NCBI GenBank assembly: GCA_016858145.1
Contig: JAEHOE010000023.1
Location: forward strand, 372,001 to 436,000
Direction: 5' to 3'
DNA length: 64,000 bases
Source: Edaphochlamys debaryana
Taxonomy: Eukaryota > Chlorophyta > Chlorophyceae > Chlamydomonadales
Below the pieces are notes generated by a model that was given only the letters and a program-made list of their open reading frames with translations, did no database searches and was not told the DNA's origin. How positions within the stretch are numbered: position 1 is the first letter of the stretch; each line of letters begins with the position of its first letter. The translations under genes and the position numbers were made by a program. Below, piece after piece: positions 33,701 through 44,098 of the stretch.

Positions 33701-36700
33701 GCTGCAGCGGCGGACCCCGCCTTCCCGCGCCCACGCCCGCGGCCCCGTCCTCCTGCGCCCTTCCTGCCGCCGCCGCCGCCGCCGCCGGCTGCCGCTCCCG
33801 CCGCTGCGGCGGTGGCTTCCTCGGTGGCTTCCCGCACCCGCTGCTGTCGCCACAGGTGCTTGAGGAAGGCCCACACGTCGCGGGGCACCGCCACGCGCCG
33901 GGCGTTGCGCGCCGCTGAGGGGTCCAACAGCTGCGCGTGAGGGCACACCAGGTCGGCGGTGGGGCTCTTCTCCGCCTTGACGGACGTGCCCTGCCGCTTG
34001 GACCAGCCTGCGAAGGGTGCACAGGAGTGAGAAAGGAAAAGCTTGATAACAAGAGCGCAAGGATTGTCACGGTGACGGGAGGAGGCGGTCACGGAAGCCG
34101 AAGGGCCATTGCAAGCCCGGCTGGGATGCGTACAGAGGCCAGAAACAACAGTGTCGGGCTGCAGCCCGAAGCCACCGCCCCGGCCAAGCCCGCCCACGGC
34201 ACCGCACCTTGGAGCCACAGCCGCGAGACCCAGTACCGCTTGGGCGGCGGCGGCGCCTGGCCCTCCATCTCCACGTCTTCGTCGGCCTCCTCCTCGGCGG
34301 CCTCCGCCTCGGCCGCTGCCGCCGCCGCCTCGCCCCCGTCAGGCCCCGCCGAGGCCTCCAGGATTGCGGCCACCTGCGGCCAGCGGCAGTGGGGAAACTC
34401 CACGTCAGCAGCTGTGACTGCAGGGACTCCCCCAGCGTTTGATCGCCTGGCAGTTCCAGCACTCCGCAGCCCCACATTGACAGAACACAAGGGAAACCGT
34501 CCGACTAGGGCCTTGTCGTTGGTGCCCTGAGGACCCCCGCAGGGCCTCCAGAGCACCACCGCGCGCACACAGCGCATCCCACGAGCAGCCCTGCACACAC
34601 GCACCTGCCGCCGCACGCCCTCCGCCTGGCTGCCTAGCAGGGTGTCGCTGAAGGCCCCCGCCAGGCAGTGCCGGCACACGTAGGCCGCGGCCAGGGCGGG
34701 GCCGCCGCCGTGGGCGGCCTGCAGGGAGGAGGGGGGGAGTGGTAGGAGGGTGAAGGAAAACGAATGCACGGGGCAGGGTTGCGCGGGGACCGGCCCTAGA
34801 GGCGCAGAGGCCCCAGCAGGTCCCAGTTACATTCCCCACGCACCTGCAGCCGGCTCCACGCCTCCGCCGATACGAGCTTGGCCGCCGCCACCTTGGCCGG
34901 GTCCAGGCCCGCACACGCGCAGCCGCCGGCACCGCCGGCCGCCGCCTCGCCCTCGCCTGCACCGGCGACGCCCGCGCCCGGGCCCGGAGGCTGGGCGTGC
35001 TTGATGCAGACTATGCCCGAGTTATCGATGGGAGGCGGGTTGCCATCATCGTTGGCCCACTGCTCAAGCCAAGCCGTGGAGACCCAGAAGCCCGGCGGGC
35101 CGCCGCCGCCACCGGCGGCGGCGCCGTCAGCTTCGGCGGGGCTGCCGTCGGCACCGTCGGGTGGCGTGGCGTCGGTGCCAGCGTCGGCTTCGGCTTGGGC
35201 TTCTTGCCCGGCGCTGGCGGGGCGGGGCCCAGGTCCGGACCCGGGGTTCAGGCGGGGCGGCATGAGCGCGAGCACCTCCCGGACGGAGCGGCGGCGGGAC
35301 TCCACCTGCACGAGGGAACCGCGGGCGGGCAGCAGCGGGAGGGCGGGTCAGGTAGAGCTCAGAATAACCCTCCGGCCCTCCGTCTTGCACTTCTACCTTA
35401 CTTTCTGCCGTATCCTGGCCACCCTCCTCAGCCCCCACCTCAACCCGTTCAGGTGCCCCACCACTTCTCTCCTCTCTGCCGTAACCCGCAAACCCCGCAC
35501 CCCTGCCCCATCCCACCCGATCCCCACCCTACCTGCTCCATGAGCGCCGCGCACTGCCGCTCGTACGTCTCGCAGGCCTCCGCGAAGGCCGCGGCGCCCG
35601 CCGCCACTTGTGCCGCGGGCTCCCCCGGCAGCTGCTCGGGGCCGGCGGGCGGGGGCGGCTCCTGGAAGCCCACGGCCCGGTAGACCAGCATGTAGGCGTT
35701 GGAAGACACGATCTGGGTCGGCGCCGCCTGGGGGCAGGGGGGGGGAGGGGCCAGGGGCAGCGAGGGGAGGGTAGCAGGGTTGAGGAGGGGGAGGAGGAGG
35801 ATTTCAGGACGGATGGGGATACTGATTCTCGGTCATGGAGGCGGCAGGAGCTGGGGGTAGGAAGGGTGAGGGACGAGGGAAAGGGGCGCAGGATGGGATG
35901 CAGGCACGGCAGAGAGGAGAGGTCAGCAAGGGAAGGTGGTGGACAGCGGGGGTGGGGTAGCACGGGGCAGGCGGGGGATGGATGGGTGTGTGGCCTTACC
36001 CGGTTGGAAGGGGTCGCAGCGGCGGCCGCATCGCCCGCAGCGCCCGGCTCAGCCTTGACGCCAGCCCCGGGCGCCTCGGCGGCCCCCGCCTCCGCCTTGA
36101 CCTCCGGCGGCGGCGTCCCTCCGCTCGGGGACCCCGGCGGCGGCGGCAGCACCAGCTCCGGCGCCTCCGCCGGCTTCGCTTCTGCAATGCTCGCCGCTAG
36201 GGCTGCCTGGAGCTCATCGTCCTCGCCGCCGCCGCCACCAACAGCGGCGCCGCCGCCGCGACGGCGGCTGCGCGTCCGCTCCGCCGCCGCGCTCTCCGCC
36301 AGCGCCGCCGCCAGGTCTGGGTCGGACTCCGCCACCCCCAGCGGCGCCAGGGACGCCGCCACCGCCGCCGCCAGCTCGTCGCCGCTGTCGACGTCCTCGT
36401 CTGCCGCCGCCGCTGCCGCCCCCTTGCCGCGGCCCCGGCTCCTTCCCCGCCCCGCCGCCTTGCCGCCGCCAGCGCCAGCCCCTGCGCTGCCACCGCGCTT
36501 CAGCGCCCGGCCGCGGCCGCGCGCGCCGCCCGCGCCGCCCCGCTTCTTGCCCCGGCCCTTGCCCTTGCCCCGCGCCCCCGCCTGCTCCTCCTCCTCGTCG
36601 TCCGCCTCCGGCTCCTCCCCCGTCTGGGAGGGGTCCACGTAATCGTCATCGCTGACCTCACCCGCGCGGGCGGTCGACGACCGCTTGCGCTTGCCTGCGG

Positions 36701-39700
36701 CCCCGGTTGCAGAGAGTGGGTGTGGGAGTTAACGCAAGCACTCGAGCGTTTGTCCCTGGACCCCAGGCCAGCAATTCAGCTGGTAGGGGCCAAACGGCGC
36801 CCCGGTGCCGTGCAGACGCTTCAAAGCGGCACGGGCAAAGCGACACGGGCAAAGAGCATGGGGTGCACAAACAAGGGCACCGGGGGTGTACAGTCCGACA
36901 CAGTCCGGGCTCACCGCCGGTTTTGGCGCCGGGCTCGGCGGCGCCTGCTGCGGTGGCCGCCGCTGCGCCCTGGCCGTGGTCCGCCATGAATGCGGCGGCA
37001 GGGTCGGGGCCGATGAGGGAGGCGGCCTCGTCGTCGTAGCGCCACCACTGCCCGGAGGCCTGGTCCTTGATGTGCGCCACTGTGGGGGTGGGGGTCAGGA
37101 TGGAGGGTGGAGGGTGAAGGGCGACGTGTTGTCTTCACTAGGAATTCAGGCTGTAGAGCAGCCGTGTGGGCGCGTGTGTTAGGTGGTACCCGAGGGCATG
37201 GGAACGCGGCAGCGCGATGGCGAGCGGCAAAGTGATGAGCGCGTGCGTGTGTCACCTCGCCTGCTGTCGGTGACCTGGGAGAAGTCCCAATCCCTCCCAG
37301 CCGATCCCAACTTCCCCCGTGCAAGCCCCCACCGTAGTGCCCGCTGTGCGCCTGGCTGCCCTTGTGGATGAGGATGGCCACCAGCTCGTACACGGGCGAG
37401 TCGGTGGGGTAGGCGGGGACCTCCAGAGCGGGAGCGCACACGGGCGCCGCCCCCGCCCCCGCTGCTGCAGAGCCCGGGTCGGAGGCCCCCGGCGCTCCGT
37501 CGGAGCCGGGGCCTGGGTTGGCGGCCGGGGCGGCCGTGGACGCGGCGGCGGCGGTTGTGAGGACGTCGGTGAAGTCGAGGGTGAGTGGGAATGCGAACTT
37601 GTCCAGGGCCTTGGCCTTGTCGCCAGTCTGGGGAGGGGAGCGACCAAGGTAGGGGCGCGGGCGAGGGTGGAGGTCAGACGCTATCTCCATCCTACCTTGA
37701 TCCCACCCCCAACCCCGCCCCAACCCAATGTACCGGTACACACTCACGCCCACACCACACCACACCCACCCGCATGTCGAAATAGAACCGCTGCAGCGCC
37801 AGGCACAGGTAGGGCGGCAGCGCCCGCAGCCGCACGTGCCGCTGCGCGTCCACCAGGCGGGCGCAGAAGTCGCAGCGGTACTGGTTGTCGCCGCACAGGA
37901 GGTCAGCGTGGAGCAGGGCGGCCTGTGGGGGAAGTGGGGGGAGGTGGAGGGAGAGACGGATGGGAGAGGGGAGGTCGAGGGGAGACGGCAAGGAGGTGGG
38001 GGAACGGGTGCCGTATCGGAGTGGGCCTTGCTCGGACCGAGAGGGGGCTCCGCGCATGGGAGGGGGCTCGCTACCCGTGTAGCTCTGCCCAATGCAGCAC
38101 ATGCAAGCCCGGCAGCGCAAGCGGCCCATCGCTCCATGCTTGCCTGCCAGGCCGCACCACGCGTCTCGGCACCCCCTTTTCCCCCCCTCTGCTCCTCTGC
38201 GGGGGCTCGTGAGCCGCTTGGGGCCCGGCCTGATCCGGCCCCAGGCCCCCGGGTCCCCGCCCCTTGCAGCCCCGCCCCCACCAGGCTCTCCGTGAGGCCG
38301 CTGCAGCCCCGCACTTGGGGCATGAGGTCGTAGAAGTCCTGCACCTCGGAGGAGCTGGACGAGTCCCGGCCGCACACCTGGGGGCGGTCCGACCGGGGGT
38401 TGTGGGGGTGGGGGTGGGGTGGGGTGGAGGTGGGCGGGGCAGCGGGTGGGCGGGGTGGGGTGTCGGGTGCAGCGGCGCAGCAGCGTGTGCTGCCTGCCTG
38501 CATGCCGTACCTGGCACGTGGTCACGTACGAGAGCCCGCCGCGGAACAGCCGCTGCACCAGGCCCTTGGCCTCCTGCAGCCAGTCGTCAGGAACAGGCGC
38601 GGGGGTTGTCAGCGAGCCTCCGGGCCGGGCCCGTCGCCCTCTCCTCCGGCATCGCATCCCGCCCCGCCCGCCCGGCACCTCGAGCATCTGGCCCCCTGAC
38701 CCCTCCCCACCGGCTCAGCACCTCGCCCTGGTGGCCCCCGCGCCCCCCACACGCCCCGTCTCCCTGCCTGTCCCGTGTCGCCCCTTTCAAGCAAGGCCCA
38801 CCGGCTCTGAGCTCTTGCTCAGCATCTGCTCCACGCGAGTCAGCAGCAGCTTGAGAAACTCCTGTCCGTCCTGCGGGCACGGAACGTACGGCCAGGTGCC
38901 AAGCACACATCCGGCCACAAAGCCGCCTGTCTGTGATGCCGCCGCAACCACGGGCCAGGAGCCACAACAGGGTGCATATACAAGGACACCCGGTGCCACC
39001 GAAGACCCCGGCCGGTCGAATCAAGCCCGCCGCTCTTCGCGTCCCTCCCTCGCCTTTTGGCCCGCTCAACCCCGCGCCCCAAGCGGCCCCGGCACCCCCA
39101 CCCCGGTTTGGTCGGCCCCTGCCTCGCCTGCTGGATGCCGTGGCTGAGCCCCAGCGTCTTTGCGAGCGCCTCCGTGTCAACGCTACGCTTGGGCCCAAAC
39201 TGTAGCTCCAGGAACAGTGCCTGAAGCTGGCGGAAGATGTCGTGCGAGGCCACACGTGGCTCAGCGCCATACACGCCGTTGCGCAGCGACGGGATGGAGT
39301 AGAGGCACTGCAGCGCGGCGTTGGCGTAGCAGGTGTTGCCGAGGTTGCGCAGGCCCGCGGGGTGGGTCGGCTCCTGTGGGGGCGCGCGGGGTGCGGTTTG
39401 GGGAGCCGGTACGTGGACCGTGTGGCATGGTGGGACGGGAAGGGGCCCCCGCGGAGGCGCGGAGTGGCCAGCGGTTGCGGCATGGCTAAGACCCCGTGAG
39501 AGGATGCATGGGGACGGGTGGGCTGGGCTTGCTGAGGCTGGCAGGCCTCAGGGGGCACGTCGTGTGGGAGCGGCATGCCAAGATCCCGCCTCGCACCTCA
39601 CGCTTTTGCTCCACCGGGTCCGGTCCCAGCGTCCCGAGGTACGCCTGATCTTTTTGCCATAGCCCCTTCTTGCGAAAAGAGGTGTCCGCGGGCACAAGCT

Positions 39701-39908
39701 GGCAAAAGCAGGCCACATTGTCCTTCTTGTTCTGTTTGCACGGCTTGGCGGGGTCGCAGGGTGCTGCCTTGTCCACACCGATCACTCGAAGCACCTCCCG
39801 CTCGTCAAGCCCGCTCGAGCTGTTGATGGCGCTGAGCAGGTCCGCTGCTTCGTTCACGCCAACGGCAGCCCCTCCCTTCTTCCGCGCCTTCGCCCCCCGC
39901 GGAGGCAT
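30745..39908 (-). CDS. UBP26: Ubiquitin carboxyl-terminal hydrolase, UBP26/USP48 type
   Basis: Cysteine deubiquitinase; in plants UBP26 removes ubiquitin from histone H2B. Nineteen exons join to about 1750 aa: 39597-39908, 39128-39373, 38802-38870, 38511-38573, 38282-38377, 37770-37922, 37333-37627, 36915-37079, 36000-36694, 35533-35727, 34844-35305, 34605-34718, 34208-34373, 33185-34007, 32751-32996, 31823-32496, 31596-31720, 31243-31399, 30745-30941. Catalytic Cys119 lies in NLGNTCYANAALQCLY and the His box in HSGHYG (His410), followed by VAHIKD and WWRYDDE. CGRD and the CGDNQYRCDFC pairs form the zinc-binding finger. Three DUSP-type units follow (FWVSTAWLEQWAN; YWVSRLWLQGWSKRQG; SGWVREWQQYVKG), then a ubiquitin-like end (LGQLKLQLFQDMAI; LPGTELRLVRG). 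The family is usually about 1070 aa; the excess is Ala/Gly/Pro-rich insertion, including a basic Lys/Arg/Gly segment in exon 36000-36694. The intron after exon 39128-39373 has a GC donor. Confidence 0.95.
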
Positions 39909-40301
39909 GATTTCGTATTAAAGCTACTCAGCTAACGAGCTCGCGAGTCGTGCAAAGAGGCCGCTCGCGGCGCATGGCGTGTGATCCAATTTTCAAGCTG
40001 GCTGGCGAACTCTCGCGTTACACAAGAGGAGTAATTGCACGAGGCGTTCTACTCAGTACAATAACTGCCACGACAGGTCTCGGACGCATTCGCCACGCTG
40101 CGCTCGACGCATGCCCAGCCCGTGTCGGATTACAGAGCGCATCCCTTTCTACCGTTACCAGCGACCTTAGGCAAGGACCTGATCGGCAAAGCTTAGATCG
40201 AGCTGGAGTACTCGGCGGGGAGGCCCAGCGCGGCCGCGCGGCGAGATGGCGGAGTCGATGGGAGGTTGCTAGGTCCCAGCGCAGACCAACCAGCAGGAGT
40301 C
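39909..40301. promoter_or_regulatory. Divergent intergenic region, probable shared promoter
   Basis: The 393 bp between the ATGs of the UBP26-like gene (leftward) and the coiled-coil gene (rightward) must hold both promoters and leaders. It is less GC-rich than the flanking exons and contains a CCAAT-like ccaatttt at about 39986. No clear TATA element was seen. Confidence 0.6.
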
Positions 40302-43300
40302 ATGGCACGGAGTAGTCGGCCAAGCACGCCCTCACAAGCGCCAAACGAGGCGGCCGAGCTCGCGGAGGCGCAGCGGCTCCTCGACGCCTTGCACCGCCTG
40401 GTCGGCGGGGTGGGCGAGGTGAGAGGTCTTGCCAGGTCCGGTCCCGTGGCCTGTACCCGGACTCGCAGTCACGCCTGCTGGGCTGGGTCACAACTCGGGA
40501 GCTGTACCAAAGGCCGCCTCATCACCTTCTGGCCCCTGCTGTCGCCCACGAACACAGGCGTACGTTGAGCTCAGCGGCCAGACCGCAGCCACGCAGGCTG
40601 TAGTGGCAGACCTTCGCCGCTGTGCAGCCTTCCTTCACACCCGGTGAGAGCCCCGCTCTTGAATGCAGGCTCAGCACAAGTGGCGTCATATGTGTAACAC
40701 TTAAGCCCATCCAACCCTGATGCCCCCGAACTGCCGCAGGTTGGAGGGCGAGCCGCCACCCGCGCCCTGGCTAGGTCCGCAACGTAGCGGTGGGACTGGG
40801 CGGGGCTGGGCATGTACCTTGACCAACATGCTGTATGCATGTGGGACACACCACGGCCTCAGTACTGCACACGCGCAGCCTCACGTGCTCTCCTCCTCTG
40901 CCAAACAGGAGCCGCACCATCGCCCTCGGCGGCTTCGGGCCCCGCCGCCGGAGCATCCGGGCCCGCATCAGGCTTCCGCAGCCCCTCCCCTTCCCGGCCG
41001 GAGACCCTCTCTGGCCGCCCTCCTAGCACCCCCTACGCAACCATCCCCGCCCCGGGCACCCCGGACCCGCCTGGCCCCAGCTTGTCCCCGGTGTCAGCGG
41101 CAGACCCCGTCAGGACAGTGGGGCCCCAGGGCCATGCATCCTCAAGCAGGCCACCCTTGGCGGGGCGGGGCACGCCCGCTGGGGGCCGTGGAGCTACGGG
41201 CCCAGGAGGGCGGGGAGCTACGGCGACGCCCCGCAACCCCGCCAGCATGCCCGCAGCAGGGCGGCCCTCGGGCCTCAGAGCCAGGGAGCCGTCGCCGCAG
41301 CGACGCGGGGTGGGGCCGGGCGCCAGTGCTTCCGGCCCCACCACCCCTGGCCCCTCTGGGACGCCCCTGTCCGCCGCCACCTCTGCTCCCGGGGTGCACC
41401 AGATGGAGCTCCCGACGCACACGCCCTCTCCTGCTCCCGCCGGGCCTCCCTCGCACCTGCCGCTCGCAGCCCAGCGCGCCCTTTCAGCGGCTGCCGCCAT
41501 GGCGGCCGCTGGCGGGGCAGGCCCTAGCGCAAGCATCGGCAGCGCCGGGGCCCAGGGGCAGGGCAGTGCCGGGGCGTCCGCGGTGCGGCCAGGCCAGCCG
41601 GAGCCGGCTGCCGGGCCGCCCAAGCCGCCGGGTGTGCCGCAGCTGCCCATCGCTCTGCGAAGAGCAATGGCTCAGTACCGGGAGGCCCTGAAGACGAGAG
41701 ACGAGCTGCTGAGACACCAGCCGCAGACGCAATTACAAACGCAGCGGCGTCCGGGCGTCGGCGACACGGGTCAGTTCGCGTGTTCCTGGGCCGAGGGTAC
41801 GGGCCGGCGGGTGCAGGGCCTTGGAGTGATGCGGGGCTTGCCCTGCCACCCGTTGCGGATGGTGTGAGCTCAAGCTCTGATGCCCCTGCTTTCTGCTTGC
41901 AGGGGCTGGCTCGGGCAGCGCTGCAGGCGGTGGCGGGGGGCCTGCTCTCGCCGGCCTGGTCACCTCTGCGAGCCGGGCCTACTGCTCCGCTCTGCAGCGA
42001 CAGTTCCCCTCAAGCCACAGAGGCGGAGGGGGCGGGGCCCGGGGCGGAGGAACCGCGGAGGCTCTCCAGCGGTTGTCGCTCGGGCCAGGCGGTGGCAGCG
42101 CTAGCCAGGGGCCGGCGGCGGCCCACGCGGCGACGCTGCGGCGGCGGGCGCAGATCGTGTTCTCCGCTCTGGTGGCGGCACAGACGTGGCTCGTGCAGGT
42201 GAGCCTGGTATATGTTACGCGTACGCGGTACAGTATGGAGGGCAGTGGCTAAGGATTGTGGGCCGCCCTCTGCACGTCCCGCTTCATGCCGTGCCGGTTT
42301 GCTATAGATTCGCTGTAGCGGGTAGTGCGTGAGCTTGTTTAGACCTCATGGCTATCCCGCTCTGGCCCGATCCCCATCTCTGTAGTCTCTCGGCGAGCTC
42401 GCTCGGACACGCGGCACAGGCGGCGCGGCTGCGGCGGCCGCCCGGCGCGCCGTGCAGGCGGACTCGGCGGCAGCCCTGCTTGCTGACGTGGAGAAGCTGC
42501 GGGCAGAGCTTCGGTCGCTGCAGCAGCAGCTGGCGGAGACGGAGGCGCGGGCGGCGGCAGAGGCGGAGGCGGCAGCGGCCGCAGCGGCAGTAGCGGCGAG
42601 CAGGTCCCGGCCGTCTACCAGCAGCAGCAGCCGGGGCGGCTTGGGCGGAGGAGCTGCGGGTAGCGAGGCGGAGGCGCGGGCGGAGGAGGCGCTCGGGATA
42701 GACCCGGAGCTGGCCGAGGCGGCTGTGCTGTGGCGGAACCGCTTCCTGCGGGCAGTGCTGGCGGAGACGGCGCCTCCGCCTCATGCGGCCGAGTCCGCCG
42801 CGGCCGGTGCCCTCGGCTACGGAAGGGGCGTCGTGAGGCGGGGAGGTGCAGCGCAGCCGGCGGCCGCTCGTCAACAGCAAGTGCAGCGGCCGGGCGCGGA
42901 TGGTGAGAGCGTTGACGTGGGCAGCTTGCCTAGTGGTCGAGGCCTATGCCGATAGCGGACCAGGTTGTTCGCTTGTGTCCTTGGCTCCCCACGTATGCGG
43001 CGTCCCTTTCCTGACCAGCGGCCGCATCCCCCCCTACCTCACTGCAGGCCTGCCCGGGGCACCCCTCATGCCCCGACCGCTGGGCGTGTGGCTTCCGGAC
43101 TCGATGTGGACCGCGCTGCCGTCCCCCGCCGCGCCCCCGCCGCCAGGGCACCCGGCCTGGCGCCTGCTGCTCCCGCCCCACGCCAGCCCCGCCGTGTCTG
43201 CGTCTGCTACCGGCCCGCCCCTACTGCTCTGCGCCTCGGCCCACGATGCCGTCGCTCACGGCCGGGCGCAACAGCAGCTCCAAGCCGCTGTGTTCCAGCT

Positions 43301-43538
43301 CGTGTTGGAGGGCACTCTAGCAGCGCCTCTCCTGCCCAGGCTGCCGCCGCCGGCGGTGCCCCCGCAGCAGCCTGCGGGCGGTGCCCGCGGCAGCGGGCGT
43401 GTGGGGCCGGTGGAGGCGGCGTGGGAGCGATGGCTGGCGCAGTGCCGCCTGGCGCACCTGCTGACGTTCAAGGGCGCGTGGAACCGACAGATGAGTGTCA
43501 CTGAGCTGGCGGAGGAGGAGGACGGGGAGGAGCGGTAG
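40302..43538 (+). CDS. Coiled-coil, Pro/Ala-rich protein of unknown function
   Basis: Seven exons join in frame to about 800 aa: 40302-40418, 40558-40643, 40740-40774, 40909-41769, 41903-42198, 42386-42902, 43048-43538. The start is ATG 40302 and the stop is TAG 43536-43538. Residues about 1-75 are helical (AAELAEAQRLLDALHRLV; VVADLRRCAAFLHTR). About 290 Pro/Ser/Ala/Gly-rich residues follow, then a helix (LRRAMAQYREALKTRDELL). A helix RRAQIVFSALVAAQTWLVQ comes next, then a coiled coil at about 488-530 (LLADVEKLRAELRSLQQQLAE) running into an Ala/Glu stretch. A folded-looking C-terminus has two Trp-containing blocks (GVWLPDSMW; AAWERWLAQCRLAHLLTF) and an acidic end EEEDGEER. No enzyme motif, signal peptide or membrane span is seen. 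A cytoskeletal or scaffold role would be a guess from the coiled coil alone. Confidence 0.8.
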
Positions 43539-43820
43539 CTAGCGGCAGCAGCGGGGTGAGCGGGCGGGGAGCCTGCCCTGAGGTTGTTGTCCGGGCCTTT
43601 TGTGCCGTTGCCGACATTGGCGAGGGCTCCCGGGCGACGTGCTGCGACCTCGAAGCGGGGTGTCCACAGGACGGGGGCCGCTTGCAAGGAGGAGCGGTAG
43701 CCAGCGGCAGCAGCGGGGTGAGCAGGCGGAAAGCCTGCCCTGAGGTTGTTGTCCGGGCCTTGTGTGCCGTCAGCAAGGGCCCCCGGGCGGTGTGCTGCAA
43801 CCTCGAAGCTGGAGTGGTGT
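43525..43820 (+). repeat. 162-bp tandem duplication spanning a stop codon
   Basis: About 43525-43660 is repeated at about 43687-43820 with a period of 162 bp. Both copies contain gaggagcggtag, then gcggcagcagcggggtgag and ctgaggttgttgtccgg. The first copy carries the stop codon and 3' UTR start of the coiled-coil gene; the second is downstream. The copies differ by scattered substitutions and small indels. Confidence 0.9.
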
Positions 43821-44098
43821 GGAGGGCACTATGAAGCAGGGCAGGGCAGGGCTAAAAGAGGAGGGCGTGAACTTGCAGTGGTACTTGAAGTACGGCAGTC
43901 GCCGGGGGCAGTCCTGGTGGAGTCTTTGGCGACTCTGCCCCCCCCCGGAACACCAATTTGCCATTCTACTCACAGAGGCGAGCTCCGACCGCAATCCAGC
44001 TACACCAGACCTTTGACCAAACCGCATTCCCGACACCGAACCCTAGCGACAACGGACCCGACGTTTTGCTCAGACCGGGGCCCTACAGCTATCTAGCA

